A stretch of DNA of 64,000 nt, taken from Filosporella fistucella (taxonomy: Eukaryota > Ascomycota > Leotiomycetes > Helotiales). Under the pieces are notes generated by a model. It did no database searches. It had not been told where the DNA came from and saw only the letters and a list, made by a program, of their open reading frames with translations. This document shows positions 1 to 12,022 of the stretch, one piece after another (position 1 is the first letter of the stretch; every line of letters starts with the position of its first letter). The stretch lies in the NCBI GenBank assembly GCA_030077755.1, contig JAQJZZ010000021.1, positions 806,001-870,000 of the forward strand, in the 5' to 3' direction. A program made the position numbers and the translations under genes.

Positions 1-550
1 ATTGCTGCACTGCTCAATACAACGCCCAAGCGAGTGCTTGATAGCCCGCTCGTGTTGAGAATAGTGAATGTGGTACCAAGACTTGTAGAGCAGAGAGCTG
101 CTCCGGCCGCAAAAGCTTGCAGCGGGCTTGCATTGGCCATGGACTGTAGGATGAAGGAGAAGGCCATTGGCAAGCAGATTCCAGTTATGGCGACCGCAAC
201 GGAGAGGAACAGGTTTGCTTTTAATGAGCGAAAATTGGTATCAAGACCGCCTAAGAAGTGCGTCAGGATTTTGATCCCAATTTGAGGATTTGCATACCTT
301 CATATACCAACAGGATCAAACCCATGTATCCAAGTTGAACAATCACATCTTCGACATCCTGACCGAGCCACTTCGCTCCTGGTGTACCCCAAGCAACGCC
401 AATGAAGACTTGCCCAAGAAGACCACAGAATATCAATTTGTCGAAAGCGGTGTTGACAATGTTGAGGACGAGAAGCAGCGATGATTGAACGAGGATAGTC
501 ACGATACCAGGCTCGTGATATGGGAGGAACGAGTTGGGTTCAGCGGCCAT
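1..550 (-). CDS. CPA2-type Na+(K+)/H+ antiporter, 5' part only (runs off left edge)
   Basis: Membrane cation/proton exchanger of the Kef/NhaA-like CPA2 superfamily, which swaps protons for Na+ or K+ across a membrane. The ATG at 550 opens exon 1 (298-550), followed by a 47-nt intron (251-297, GTATGC...TTAG), and exon 2 continues past base 1. Joining across the intron gives the uninterrupted core YEGGLDTNFRSL. Motifs seen: GQVFIGVAWGTPGAKWLG, the acidic LGYMGLILLVYEGG helix, and TSGLSSTRLGVVLSSAA, all typical of fungal Na+/H+ exchanger-domain proteins. Only about 165 residues are present, so the later membrane helices and any cytosolic tail are missing. A TTG-started extension at 556 is not needed because ATG 550 is in frame. 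The family call is confident; ion and membrane are not determined. Confidence 0.85.
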
Positions 551-2198
551 ACTCAAGATCTAATGCTAAAAGTTCAGTCGTCCATATAGAAATATCCCAA
601 AGCTTGAGGATTTGGAAGGTTGAGAATGAGATTGCGAAAGTCTTGGAGGGAAAATATGACATCAACTTGCACAAAAAAAGCTTTAGAACGCTTGGAGTGA
701 TCACACAACTGTCAGAGCTACAAACAGCATGAGAGAATTGAGCCGCTGTTAGAGATGTATTCAGGGATCCTACGTCGCGATGTGCAAGGAGGAAGATGTA
801 ATTGATTCAGAGGAGCACAGATGGGTGCTCAATCGAGGTAATGTTAAATTCACGTGACCGTGCTAATTTTTATGCCGACCCTTCAATCTCTTCCCTTCTA
901 CTATGAACAATTCAGAAAGCAATCTATTGCAGATGATCGGACGACATCAGCTATTGGAAGCTCTACACCTCAATATAAGATTCTGGTGCGGCGCCAAACT
1001 CGTCGATGACACTCGTGATAACGGGGCAAGTGTTCCCTTGTCAGGAATTTTCTCTGCAACTTCCTCTCGCGATCAAACCTATGTACTGATTTTTCTGTTG
1101 AAAATGCCTCTATTTTTTATTCATGGCGGTCAATCTCTGTAACTGCCTCCACACAAGATTCAGGCAGGATTGCTCCACTAGTTTCTGTGCCATCAATAAA
1201 TCTAATTCCTTCCTCCCGATAGGATGGAAGAAGAAACAGATTTAAAAGTTGCTCCGAAAAGTGCTATCAGGACAGCAAGATTTGGTGCGCTTGAAAAACC
1301 TTCTCTTTTGATTTTTGCGAAGGTGGAGTGATCACGTTTCATATGCCACAATTACAAACCAATTATCTTTTGCTGCGGAGACAAACGGTCAACTTATGGC
1401 ATGCTCGCGTCAAGTATGATATATTCCTAAACTATCTCGTGTGCTTGATCACTTAGCGATTTTTCATATTTCTTCCTAAAATATCACTATTGGAGTCACA
1501 TAGTTCGTCTCCCTTTCTCAAGCTCAACCCCAGTCAAAATCAAGACAAAAAATATATATAATTCTTCTTGCATCCACACATGCATATTGAAAGATAAGAT
1601 AAGATCCCTCTGCATAAATACATCCGCGGCAATCTCTACCCAAATCCCAAGGAAATTTTCCTCCCTGTCTCACCCCAGCCCAAAAGCGGGTCAAAGGCTG
1701 CAAACATCACCTGATTTTCACAACCCGAGCACACCCGCCATCGCCACCCTTGCTCTCCTTAAATAAAGGCCTCGGTTCCTTCGAACCGGAGAAAAATCTC
1801 TAGAATCTAAAACGTTGTTCTCTTTTATCTTTTTTTTTCGCTCTGGTTTTGGAATGCGTCGTCGTCGAAAGGGATTTTGAAAGCTTGAAGGATTGGAACG
1901 AGGATTTTATTGTTTAAAGATCGTGATTTTCATTTACGCTGCTTCAGAGAACTGGAAGCTGGAAAGGGGATTTGAGAGAAGGGAAAGGACAGGTACGCCA
2001 CCCACTTTCGAGCCCAAGCAGCGCGTGACTGATTCCATTCTTGAAGAATTGCACGTGATATCGCATTTCTACCACCATCTGAACAACTCACTATCAACCA
2101 CCACTACCGACCTGTAATACCATATCACCAACAATCTACGCAATAACCTTGATACCGTTTCATTCATCTAAATTCAGAAGAAAAGAATCCCAGTCAAA
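551..2198. other. Intergenic region, promoters of the two flanking genes
   Basis: Divergent intergenic stretch between the antiporter and the small gene at 2199. ORFs here are short and have no recognisable motif. From about 1490 to 1830 the + strand is CT-rich, has tandem GATAAG motifs near 1592-1605 (candidate GATA-factor sites) and an AAATAAA stretch near 1759, all fitting a promoter for the downstream gene. A GTACGC donor near 1991 and a CTAAATTCAG acceptor near 2168-2177 could be a 5'-UTR intron; this is unconfirmed. Confidence 0.4.
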
Positions 2199-2444
2199 AT
2201 GTTAATCGCTCGCCGCTTCTCCGTCACCAATTTCCTGATTGCGACCTCAGCACTCGGCTTCCAGGTTTTTGTCCTTTATCCTTGGCATAAACGCCTAGAT
2301 GATGATTTCGAGGCCTTGAAGGGAGAGCATATTAAAGTGCTTGGGGAATTGAGGAAGAGTGAGCTGGAGAGAAAGAGAGATGTGAGGGAGATTAGGGAGT
2401 TGATTCGAGCTGCGGGTGAGAAGAAGGGGTGGGGGTGGAGATGA
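2199..2444 (+). CDS. Small membrane-anchored coiled-coil protein (81 aa), probably mitochondrial
   Basis: An 81-residue intronless ORF with a strong start context (GTCAAAATG). Residues about 1-9 are basic (MLIARRFS), residues about 10-29 form one hydrophobic segment ending FVLYPW, and residues 30-75 are a highly charged K/E/R-rich helix likely to form a coiled coil. This layout (short basic leader, single membrane span, charged helix) is common among small mitochondrial inner-membrane assembly or scaffold proteins of fungi, but I do not recognise the family with certainty and give no function. The start is decided by the only ATG in frame. It converges with the oxidoreductase gene on the opposite strand. 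The upstream CT-rich leader supports transcription. Confidence 0.65.
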   Translation: MLIARRFSVTNFLIATSALGFQVFVLYPWHKRLDDDFEALKGEHIKVLGELRKSELERKRDVREIRELIRAAGEKKGWGWR

Positions 2445-2814
2445 ATGGTAGACGAGTTAGATGAACAGGTCATCGTGAGAATCGAGGAAGAATTGTTTTG
2501 GGATTCACTGATGGGATTGCATTACTGAGTATTTAGAGCGAAGGAGGAATGTCACTTCACTTGAAAGATAGAGATGGATGGATGTTTGGAGAAGCGATTC
2601 TCTTGCTGGTGGTGTATAGAAGCGTTTTCTTGCATATACAGAGTTTGCTGCATTGGATAGAGAGTAGATAGAAATCGATAGATATTCATTTGTCTAATTT
2701 GAGCAACCCTTCAAACTCTGCTCGCCGTTATCCTCAATGCCTTAGCTCCAAAATGCACCCCTCACTTCATCATCCTCGAAGTCTATGCCCATCTTTCCCA
2801 ACCACATCAGAATA

Positions 2815-4307
2815 TCAAAACTCCCCTTTCGCATCCGCAACTGCAACCTCCTCCAACGCCTTCGCCCTCTCCAATCTCTCCTTACTAACTTTATACAACT
2901 CCGGCAGATCAACCTCCTCCTCCCCCTTCCCAACCATCAACTCCACAACCGCTTTAGCACAAAGACACGTATTCGGCATTCCATGCCCAGTAAATCCCGC
3001 ACTAACAAATAATCCTTTTCCTCCCTCCTCAAAACCCCTCTCCTCAGTAATTTCCCCAACCCAAGGTCTATCATCCCGACTAAATCCCATGATCCCGCTC
3101 CATTCCCATTTGCCTTCTAATCCCCCTTTCGCATCAATTTCTAACACTTTGCCGATTTCTTGGCGCAGATAGCTGGCCGCGGGTGGATCGATACTGCTAT
3201 CGTCCGAAATACCTACGCCAGCGGCTTTGGCGTAGCTTCGGCCGCCGCCGAACATTAGTTCGCCCCCTTTTCCTGTGGTGGTATAGGGACGTTGGATGAG
3301 ATAATCGTCCTGGTTTATGTTTTGGATGTCATTTCCTACGAAGCCGTAGGAGGTTGAGAGAGGTGGATTGCTGGTGCTACCTGGTTTCATGGTTGTTGGT
3401 GGGGTTAGAGCACTCATTTCACCACGAACGGGGACGATGAGACTGGAAAATGAGGGGAGGAGGTGTGAGGTGTAGCCGTTGGTTGTTAGGAGGACTTTGG
3501 AGGCTTTGATTGAACCTCTAGGTGTCTTGACGAGCCATCCTTTACCATCTTTCTGCAGAGACGTAACGGGAGTATTTGTTTGTAGATTAAAATTCGGTGA
3601 TTTCAATGTGCTCGTCTTGGAGAGTAGACTTTCAAGCATCCAGGACACCAGCTTGTACGGCCAAAGACTTGCAGCATTTTTCATGACCATTGCGCCTTTT
3701 GCAGTGGGAACTCTTAAGTCCGTAAGACTTGGACTGGTAGATGACTCTGTGACGACTGTAACGAGATCTTTGAACGATGGTTCCTCTTTTAGTACAGCAT
3801 CGAAGGAAGATACTGCGTGTTCAAACATGGGGAGATCCATATAGGCATGTACCACAGGATGCGTACGCCAATCGCACGCAATAGAATGTTTGCTGATCAA
3901 ATTACCAATAGCTGTGAAATTTCGGAACTCGAAATGTCCTATAGCTGGCGGATTGTGGTATAGCAATGGTTGGCAGTGACCTCCATTCTTCTTATTATTA
4001 GTACATGATCATGGTTTATTGACAAAATGCGGTCGATACATACTCTTCCCGTCGCTCCCCAACATGCTTCCCGCGCCTCCAACATCACGATCTTCAAGTC
4101 TTTTCCTTTCTCATTTTGACTCAGCCAGTAAGCAGCACTTGCTCCTGAAGCTCCACTGCCTATTATCACAATATCCGCTTCTTCAGGCAAGTCATCTGTA
4201 CTCCGATGACCCAGGAGAATGGAAGACGGCTCGCTGTGCCAGAATGACTTCGTAGAATTGGGGGTGGGCAGGCTGGCTTGGCTTGCAGCCTTAGTTGTGG
4301 CAGTCAT
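2815..4307 (-). CDS. FAD-dependent oxidoreductase (DAO family), 478 aa
   Basis: FAD-dependent amine/amino-acid oxidase-like protein of the DAO fold (PF01266). Two exons: 4044-4307 and 2815-3987, with a 56-nt intron (GTATGT...AAGAAG) in phase 0 that joins ATGR to NGGHCQPL, a conserved block of this family. The dinucleotide-binding motif DIVIIGSGASGASAAYWL lies at about residues 45-62. The C-terminal FAD-closing segment reads GLFVSAGFTGHGMPN. The N-terminal 40 residues are polar and precede the Rossmann motif. There is no signal peptide, so it is probably cytosolic. Length fits the family. Related enzymes oxidise amines or amino acids (for example PuuB-type gamma-glutamylputrescine oxidase); the actual substrate cannot be read from sequence. 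Confidence 0.85.
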
Positions 4308-5447
4308 ACTGCACGATGTGTATGGTGAAATCGGAGGTAGGAATTATGAGATGGGATACGATGAGTTGGCGGTCTAGATTTGAAGATGAAGATGGGCTGG
4401 GAGTGGGGGTTTGCACGTGATGGCGGGGTATAATTGAAGGGTAAAGTGGGATGAATTTGACGTGACTATTCGTTATACTCAAAGCCCCAGAGAGTAAGAT
4501 CGTATCATAAATGTAATATTATATAAATCCTTGACAGAGATTCGATATTTGGGAGTTGTCTTCAGTAAAGTACTTGCAGTTTCGTAAGTAGAAACACTTA
4601 TATGTTCAAGTTATTTCCAAAACTTCAATTGCCCAGCGACACTTGAATATTTCAAGACTCCAATTGTGTACAATGACTTGTCATTAGCCTACAATCAGCT
4701 CACAAATGTAAGGACTAGTAGAATAACATGCATAATATAACTTATTGTAAACTCATCTTCAATTCTTGGCTTTCGGGTACTTCTCAACCTCAAATACAAT
4801 CTGAACTTGCACTTCGAATCAAGTAATTAGTTCACGATTCAGATACCGCACAATCACATCTCGTACGTAGTATTCCCTTTCCAAGATACTATTACCCAAT
4901 AGAGCGAATAGTCATGTACAAGTTCATCTTTGTCCCTTTCCCAAATCTTATGTCCGAGAGTACTATATAAGCGCGGTTCCGACCACCTCCAAGATCTGGA
5001 GTTCCGTACTCTCATCGGAGGGGGTTGAATCAAAGGACGCACTTGGAGGTTGTGGACAAGTTGTTCCTAACTATAGTGACTTGGTATTGAAAGGCTGGAC
5101 GAAGTGCAGGGGGATGAGAATCAAGATGTGGGCAGAGTTTTGTTGAAAGTATATTCTTTGAATTATGTTTTTGATGTATGAGAACTCTTTTTCGTCAACT
5201 TGTAGATATTTTGATGATATATATATAAGTCGTCAAACTTTATAGCTGTCAATTTGCAGAATTGTCAAAGATTCATCCGGAGGGACCACTATCGATCCAT
5301 ATCTTCGTCAACTCATAGACTTGTCGATGACTAAAATCGGCCTGACTTGTCACGCCTTGTTGGTGGAATCACAGCGCAGTAAAAGTCTCACTTATCAACA
5401 CAAACCCCATTCCAAGAAAATGTCCCAAATCATTCAAGTTCCCAATT
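4308..5447. other. Intergenic region, no gene seen
   Basis: Upstream region of the oxidoreductase gene and downstream region of the methyltransferase-like gene. ORFs are short, in mixed frames, and carry no family motif. The stretch is fairly AT-rich. Confidence 0.4.
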
Positions 5448-6693
5448 TCATTCCCAAACTCCCCTAGACCACATCACAATAACACCCCCTCCCAATCTCC
5501 TATCTAAACAACTCATTCCTTCCATCCTAACATTCACCAAACTATACTCAGCCAATCTCGGGAACCTATCCTCAATCCCTAACGTCACAGATAACAAGTT
5601 CGGTTCCGTCCAAACAGGTCTCATTCCTCTACCCTCCAATATCTCCCACCAACCTAGGAACTCAAGTAATTTTATGTCTTGACTGTTGAACAGATGAAGC
5701 TCAATCAGCATTTGTCCGATAGGAAATTCTTCATCCTCGTTTATTGTGTATTTATTTAGTGAGCTAAGACTTGCGAATTCAGCAAACTCAACGTCGATTT
5801 TGAGGATATAGCTATATGTTGTTAGTAAGAGACGGTAGAAATAATGGGCAAAGGTATATACATATGATCATGTCCTTTCATAGCCATCAAATCCTGTATA
5901 TTATACGACGGTAGTTTCGTCGCCGCATTCGTCACTCCCGAAATAACTGCTCTCAGAAAATGCGTTCCCGACACATATTTATCCTGAATCGCGGGTCCAA
6001 AAGCATCAACCGAGAAATCATAGCCCCAAATCTCGCAATTAGTTCGTCCCAACATTTCTTCTTCTCTAGATCATAGCGATATCAGCTTATGTTTTTAAGT
6101 GAGGAGAGATCTACATATCAAAGCTAGATTCGTTTTGAACTCCTGGGAGGAGTGTTAGCTAGGATATAAAGGGGAGGTTTACGCACCGAATGAGTAGAGG
6201 ATGCATGGTCTGGTATTCTTCTCGTATCTACTCATCCCGCACACCAATTTTCCTCCGTCACCCATTCGTCGTATACGTTCTACTTCGAAAGGACAGTTAT
6301 ATGAAGCTGGGATCAGATCCCATACAGAGAATGGTTTCTCGAAATACTGAGGTGGACTTTGGGCTGGAAAGCCAAAAGCACAAATATTTCAGCTTGAGTT
6401 CCTGTGTAATTGGAGAAAATATTTGCGAAATAAGAGTCTGAAGGACTGTGAAGGATAACGTACAAACCCCATATCCCCAAACTTCTCTCTAACCTCATGT
6501 CTCTGCCTCACAGTCTTCATCCGAAGCGCCTCACTCTTCCCCATAATACTTTTAACACACTCTCTCATTAATTTATTCGAGATTCCCTCCCCAATTCCCG
6601 ACAAGCCCTCATTTGTCCCATAATGCGTAACTAAAATCACTAAGAAAGAGCCAATGAAGTAGCCGTAAATATTTGAGAGGAAGAGAATCTCAT
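5448..6693 (-). CDS. METTL24-like methyltransferase-domain protein (Methyltransf_22), N-terminus possibly frameshifted
   Basis: Fungal member of the METTL24/Methyltransf_22 group, usually anchored by one N-terminal membrane helix. Hand-spliced exons: about 6464-6640 (5' end unresolved), 6187-6346, a 28-nt mini-exon 6115-6142, 5862-6065 and 5448-5811; introns are 117, 44, 49 and 50 nt and all junction phases agree. Family blocks appear in order: EKPFSVWDLIPASYNCPFEV, MGDGGKLVCGMSRYE, LYSFGVQNESSFD, RTNCEIWGYDFS, ILKIDVEFAEF, FLGWWEILEGRGMRPVWTEP and LAEYSLVNVR. The usual acidic-glycine-aromatic block (IDIEGWEF in relatives) is altered here, which may affect activity. The natural ATG at 6693 starts a plausible membrane-anchor frame that stops after 17 codons, one frame away from the first conserved exon, so the gene may be broken or have an unseen upstream exon. 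The domain call is firm; intactness is not. Confidence 0.7.
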
Positions 6694-8428
6694 TTTAGCT
6701 TGCCAATCATATGTCTTTTCAGATAGGATGAATGGATCGACATTTGAATTGTAGAAATGGGTAGATTGAAGGGAGGAATAGTATGTAGGAAGAGACTGGA
6801 ATGCTGCACGTGATGATTGTGTTGCATTGCTTTGGAGATGGGATGAGGTCTTATTTCATACAAAATTGTGTTTCCCGAATGTTTAGCTACTTCTTGAGTT
6901 ATTGCCAAGTCTGGGCGATGTGAAGGGAGCCGTCGCTGTGTAAGTGAAGAGATCGTTGTATCCCTCATATAGGGACCTATATTCTTCGCCCTTGGGTTGT
7001 AAGTGCAGTAACTCACTTGAGGCAGAGGGAAACCTCAAAGTAGCTATACACATGAATCACATCAAACTCAAAGTTCTAGTTCCCACCCATTCTTCGATTC
7101 CAGTCGGAATTCCCATCCAGCCAACATCCCAAACTCTCTCCCTCGATCTCCCATCCAAATTCCCACACCCATGAAACAACAATCCACTCCAAGAAACTTA
7201 CTCATTCTTGCCACTCTATTCCTATTCTTATTCTCATCCCTTCCATCAACCAATTTTCATAAGCAAATAAACTTCGAACCCTGCGTCGGAAACAGCCGTC
7301 GGAAACTAGGGAGACGTGAAACGGGGCAGTGAGTGAATGGATCCAGCACGAGTCAAGAAAAGTTTGTTTAGAGGGGATCATGATATCAATGGTATTGAGA
7401 AGGGAACCTGGTTGGTAGAAGTGGGTATATCCGAGGAAAGAGAGGGTGAATTTGGAAAGCCGAAAATTCGGAGGTTAGGAGTATTTTTAGGGTATTTGCG
7501 CTAAACTGCGGTGCCTGAATGCCGATTCCAGGCATTTGGGCACTGAAATTCAGGTTAACATCAATACCTAGGAGTTAAGATTTGAAAAGCAGTAACCGCA
7601 TGTAGGCACTGATCATACTTCAAATGAAAGAGGCTATCATTCATCAATAATATTATTTTTAACAATTTTCTCTTGAAGATATCTCAGGAATAACATCTTC
7701 GATGGTGCCCCCGGCGTAGGGAGAGGGGCGGGATATGAATGTTGATTTCTTGCGAGCCTTGAATCGCTAAATTTCAGCATATCTGGGCATCTTTGTGGGC
7801 ACCTTATGCTGCGATTCGAGCACCACCACCAGAATCTCACCGTCTACCCACCCACTAAAGCCACCTTCTCGACTCCACCATTTCAACCCTCACACAACAC
7901 ATTTAAACCCAGAACAAAATCTCACATATCTCACATTGCATCAAATTACATCTAATCTCAAATAAAGACTAAAATCATCATGTTCGAAGAATGTAATCAG
8001 GGTATATAACAATCTACATACAAAACAAATCTCCCCCAAAGAATTCAAATCCCCTAAAACGCCCAAACTGTCTAGCTCTATGTCTATGGTATCACCTCTA
8101 TTGCTATTTCTATGACATTCTACACGATACAAAAGAAAGACTATAGTCGTCATCCACTATATAGCAGTCAACATGTAACGACCATTTGATGTTAACGCGT
8201 GAAGAAACAATCGCCCCTCCTCCCCCTGTATACGTACGCCTACAACTACAACCACAAGTCTAAGTAGGAAGAGAGAGTAGGTTCCCGCGCCCGGCACGGG
8301 TATATCGAGGACCGATAGTGAAGAGGTAAAGACTGGCGAAGCACTGCTTCTTTTGTTCCATTGCACTGCTCACTCCCCAGTCCAGTCACAGCACACACCA
8401 CCAAGTATATATAACCAATCTCATTCCA
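6694..8428. other. Intergenic region, no gene seen
   Basis: Lies between two minus-strand genes. Contains the upstream region of the METTL24-like gene and the 3' flank of the malate transporter. A small hairpin-forming stretch (AATGCC/GGCATT arms around 7518-7540) is the only visible structure. ORFs here are short and unsupported. Confidence 0.4.
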
Positions 8429-9952
8429 CTAATGTGCATCCTCGTCCTTTCCTGGCCACATGATCATCTTATTCTTTACAGCCTTGATGTGACAAAATAC
8501 AATCAATATCCACAGAAAGAACAACACGGCACCCATTCCTGTTCCTACAAGCTGAATAGCGGGACTACTTAATCTTTCCCCAATCTTGATGGCTGAGATT
8601 GTGAAACCGACGTTGGGGAACACGTATGCGTACCAGTTGAGATGGAAATCATTGCGTGGGATAGCTTCGATGGTAGCTACGAGTGCGATACCAAAGAACC
8701 AGAATGCCAATGTCCAGAGGAAGATCGCACATACGATTGCACCGATGGAGAGGATGTCTGGAATGAGAGTTTGATCTGTTACGCCGTTGAGACGCGTATA
8801 CCCGGCGAAGATTTTGGTGGATTGCACATCTTGAGCCATGCCGATGAATGCAAGCGCAGTGAAAGAAGGCGGGCCGACAGCGATGAACATAGCCGGTCGA
8901 GACATATCGGCCGGCAGACCGTGGGCCATCAGACGCCCGAAATAGATGCCGTACATACCGATAGCGAGGATCATGCCGAGACCTTGGTAGGAGAGACCTG
9001 CGACAAGCATCGGGTAAGCGTGCTCTGCTGGCTGTGTTTTGGCGATTGCGGATGCGAGGGTACCGACCAGCATGGCTGGGAAGATGGGAAGTACCCAGCC
9101 AGGGAGCACGTTGGTGATGACTAGTTTCTTGACGGTGAAGATGACGTGGTAATGGATGATTGCTAGGAGAGTCGTGCAGATGGTGTATGTCCAGAATGCT
9201 ACCCGCAGAGCAACGGGAAGCCAGGGACCAGAATTGGGAACACCGTAGGCCACTGTATTGTTCATAATTGTAGCGATTGTGAGCCAGAAGGTTGCAAAGA
9301 AGAAACCCTCGTGTGGATTGGCGAGTGACTTTTTCAAAGTTCCGGTATGTGTCATAAAACGAAGGATCATTGTTGCTGTGACTGCTGTGAACATCATGAG
9401 GTTGATGATGAAGACTCCCGTGCCGAGTGCTGTCAGGCCATCGAATCGATTTGGTATAACAGACAGGACCAAGGCGATACCTCCAGTCGACATAGTCATT
9501 GCATACCAAGCGAATGTGAAATGTTTGAGTCTTCCTTTCCAGGATAACTCTCCAGTGAACGGCTCATGATGATGAGGATCCGGTTTCTTGTCCATCGAGA
9601 CAGATTGAACCTCCATATCATTCTTCTCACTCATCATCTGCCTTCCCAATACTTCATCGTGTTTATATGTTGTTGGCATCGGCCTCGAAATCTGTGGATA
9701 CACCATGGCTCTAGGCTTAGTGAATGATTCAAAGCTTGATCGACTCGACGTTGGACCCGAAAATGGGTCTTGGGCAGCAGGCCGGCTGTTGGTATTGCTG
9801 TTCAAATTATTAAGGAGTGAAGATCGACGATTAGAAAGAAATTGAAGAGTGGCTTCGATGCTACCACGAATGCGAGAATCACGTCGTTCGTCGCGTAGCA
9901 CGTCTTTCTTGTACTGAACCAACTCTTCGATAGGACCGGCCTGATAAGCCAT
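8429..9952 (-). CDS. Mae1/SLAC1-family C4-dicarboxylate (malate) transporter, 507 aa
   Basis: Plasma-membrane transporter of the tellurite-resistance/dicarboxylate family (SLAC1, PF03595), whose fungal prototype is the malate permease Mae1. Intronless, starting at ATG 9952. The first 145 or so residues are hydrophilic and Ser/Asn-rich, longer than the short N-termini of typical Mae1 proteins. From about residue 145 there are roughly ten hydrophobic helices, beginning with the diagnostic block RLKHFTFAWYAMTMSTGGIA, followed by HEGFFFATFWLTIATI, VGPPSFTALAFIGMA and a C-terminal ERLSSPAIQ. The last 20 residues are charged. Expected role: proton-coupled or anion-channel-like movement of malate and related acids. 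Substrate specificity is inferred from the family only. Confidence 0.9.
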   Translation of the reverse strand: MAYQAGPIEELVQYKKDVLRDERRDSRIRGSIEATLQFLSNRRSSLLNNLNSNTNSRPAAQDPFSGPTSSRSSFESFTKPRAMVYPQISRPMPTTYKHDEVLGRQMMSEKNDMEVQSVSMDKKPDPHHHEPFTGELSWKGRLKHFTFAWYAMTMSTGGIALVLSVIPNRFDGLTALGTGVFIINLMMFTAVTATMILRFMTHTGTLKKSLANPHEGFFFATFWLTIATIMNNTVAYGVPNSGPWLPVALRVAFWTYTICTTLLAIIHYHVIFTVKKLVITNVLPGWVLPIFPAMLVGTLASAIAKTQPAEHAYPMLVAGLSYQGLGMILAIGMYGIYFGRLMAHGLPADMSRPAMFIAVGPPSFTALAFIGMAQDVQSTKIFAGYTRLNGVTDQTLIPDILSIGAIVCAIFLWTLAFWFFGIALVATIEAIPRNDFHLNWYAYVFPNVGFTISAIKIGERLSSPAIQLVGTGMGAVLFFLWILIVFCHIKAVKNKMIMWPGKDEDAH

Positions 9953-12022
9953 TTCGAATAGCGATAGAAGAAGAGAAAACGGAAATTATAAGAAGAGAAC
10001 AATACATGAAGTGGAGGTGAAATTTGTGGCGACCCATGGATCGGTTATCAATTAAAGAACCTTCATCCTCGCTGTCATCCCACGGTTCTCTCCTAAACCT
10101 TTGAATCAGACTCAAAACAGCGACGATGAGGAATCTCTCATGCTGGGACATCTGATGTGGGGCCCAAAGTAACTTTATAACTGCCAAGTTAGGACACAAA
10201 CATAGAAGAGCCGCAAAAAGTGAAGCCCAAACGGGTAGCCAAGAGATAACGAAATCGGACGGGAGCGACGAAGTGTGTGGAAGGCTTCCAATTGGAATGG
10301 AAGCCGCCAAGAATGTCCAGAGGATGTTTCTTGTTTGGTTGAGGCCTGTACTTCGCTTGACGGTGTTGGACGGTGGTTGACTGCAGGTGGTTGACAGTGA
10401 CAGTGCATCGAGTGCTGCAGTAGACGCCATGAGAGAGTGTGAGAGATTCATGCTGTAAAACGCCCCTGAAAGTACCTGGTCGTTCCTTGCGGCTGTGCTA
10501 AATGAGGGAGCCAAGCGAAATGGTACCCGCTGCCGAGGAACTTTTTGACTTGGCGGGGACGAGCGCGAGGCTGGGCAGCCACAGATGCAAGGCTCGATCA
10601 GAGCCTAGACGGTCAATACCCACCATTTGTACCCAATACGACCTCAGGAAATTTGATAGTGCACTAGTCAAGGGAGTTCCAGCATCACTACAAACCCCTA
10701 ACCACCCTTCAACCACCACTCACCCCCAGCGAGAAACGTGAAATGAGACCGTGGGATGAATGAGGCTGGTGGGTCACGCTTCAAAGCCTTGATACCAAGA
10801 GCGCTGGGCACCTGTTCGTGGGGGCTTGATCTACCGGTACTTGTGCGTAGTGTGCGTGGCCAGTCTTGAAATTCTTGGCTGTTTGTCACTCCGACTCCTA
10901 CCGACCACATTTGCGCAATATTTTCGTGCCAAGGACTACTTCACATGCGAATAGTTTGATATATAAATGACGAATACGCATTTACTCGTTGTGATTAACA
11001 CAATCGATATATTAATTGTAATAGTGATGCACTGCGTGGCAGTGTAGAACCACTAAAGAATATGGGCAACTTTGGTACTCACGAAAATTATGTAGCGTGA
11101 AGTCATTGAAAATGCATATAATTGACGATAAACTTGAAAGAAAATAAGAAATTAGAATGACCGAAGTTGTGATTGCGATGTAAATCTCATAGATAGATCG
11201 GCGGCAAAGAACAAGGAAGGCCCGATCAAAATGCGGCATTACCCCTGAATCAACATGCTATGGCAATTGTGGATCAATATAAAGCTCCGCTACGCTCATG
11301 CTCAAACTATTCGCTAGGAGAGAAAAGTTCCTTCCGCCGTTTCATAACCACTGGCAGTATTGAGATAATATATGGGTATCTACTACTTGCGCGACACGCT
11401 GTGATCGCTGATTGACCATCAATATCCTCTTTAGTGTGTTTTCTGTTGGAAAATACCCATGCGAGCAATTTCTCAATCACCGCAGCAATATCTGAAAGTC
11501 TTGGTCTCTTGGTAAAGAGGAGCCTCATTATCTATCGTCGATTGTGACAATATCGTCATGATCCACCGAAAAGTATATTCTAATACACTGAGGGAATTTC
11601 ATCTTTCAAAACGCAGTATTCATATAATCTATACATAGCAGAGAGATAACTTTCTTTTGGATCGTTGCCTATGTTGAGTCTCAATTCGTAAGTCGTGAAG
11701 CTATCCAGATACCAAGACAATTGCAACGCGCGCAGAATTTCATTGGAAGTAGACTGCCAATTCTGATACGGACGGGACATATTATGCTACACCAGAACGT
11801 GGAACTACCACAACAACAGAGAGTACTTCCAAGAGTTTGCTGACGAATACACAAACTGCTACATGAGAATATGGAACTTGACACAAACTTGAATCAAAAG
11901 CAATTTTTAAATTCTGTCCACCACTCATTAATCGAGCACATTGCATTTTCAAACATCTCGACAATCTCGATTTCGTATTCATAGATCAGAAAAGACAGCT
12001 GAAAGCTGGTTCGGAAATTTTC
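9953..12022. other. Intergenic region, no gene seen
   Basis: Promoter side of the malate transporter and the 3' flank of the NmrA-like gene. One long same-strand open frame (9879-10514) overlaps the transporter start and is listed under rejected items. From about 10900 the sequence becomes AT-richer with no ORF of interest. Confidence 0.35.

Noticed and set aside
7507..7560. Short hairpin-rich stretch in intergenic DNA
   Set aside because: Arms of six bases occur often by chance; no other support for an RNA gene.
8642..9124. 160-codon plus-strand frame
   Set aside because: Antisense shadow of the transporter gene, with no domain.
8649..9509. 286-codon minus-strand frame
   Set aside because: It lies inside the malate transporter on the same strand in another frame; composition (Arg/His/Ser-rich) is that of a shadow ORF.
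9879..10514. 211-codon minus-strand frame starting MAPSFSTAARND
   Set aside because: It overlaps the transporter start in another frame, has no motif, and probably reflects the leader region.
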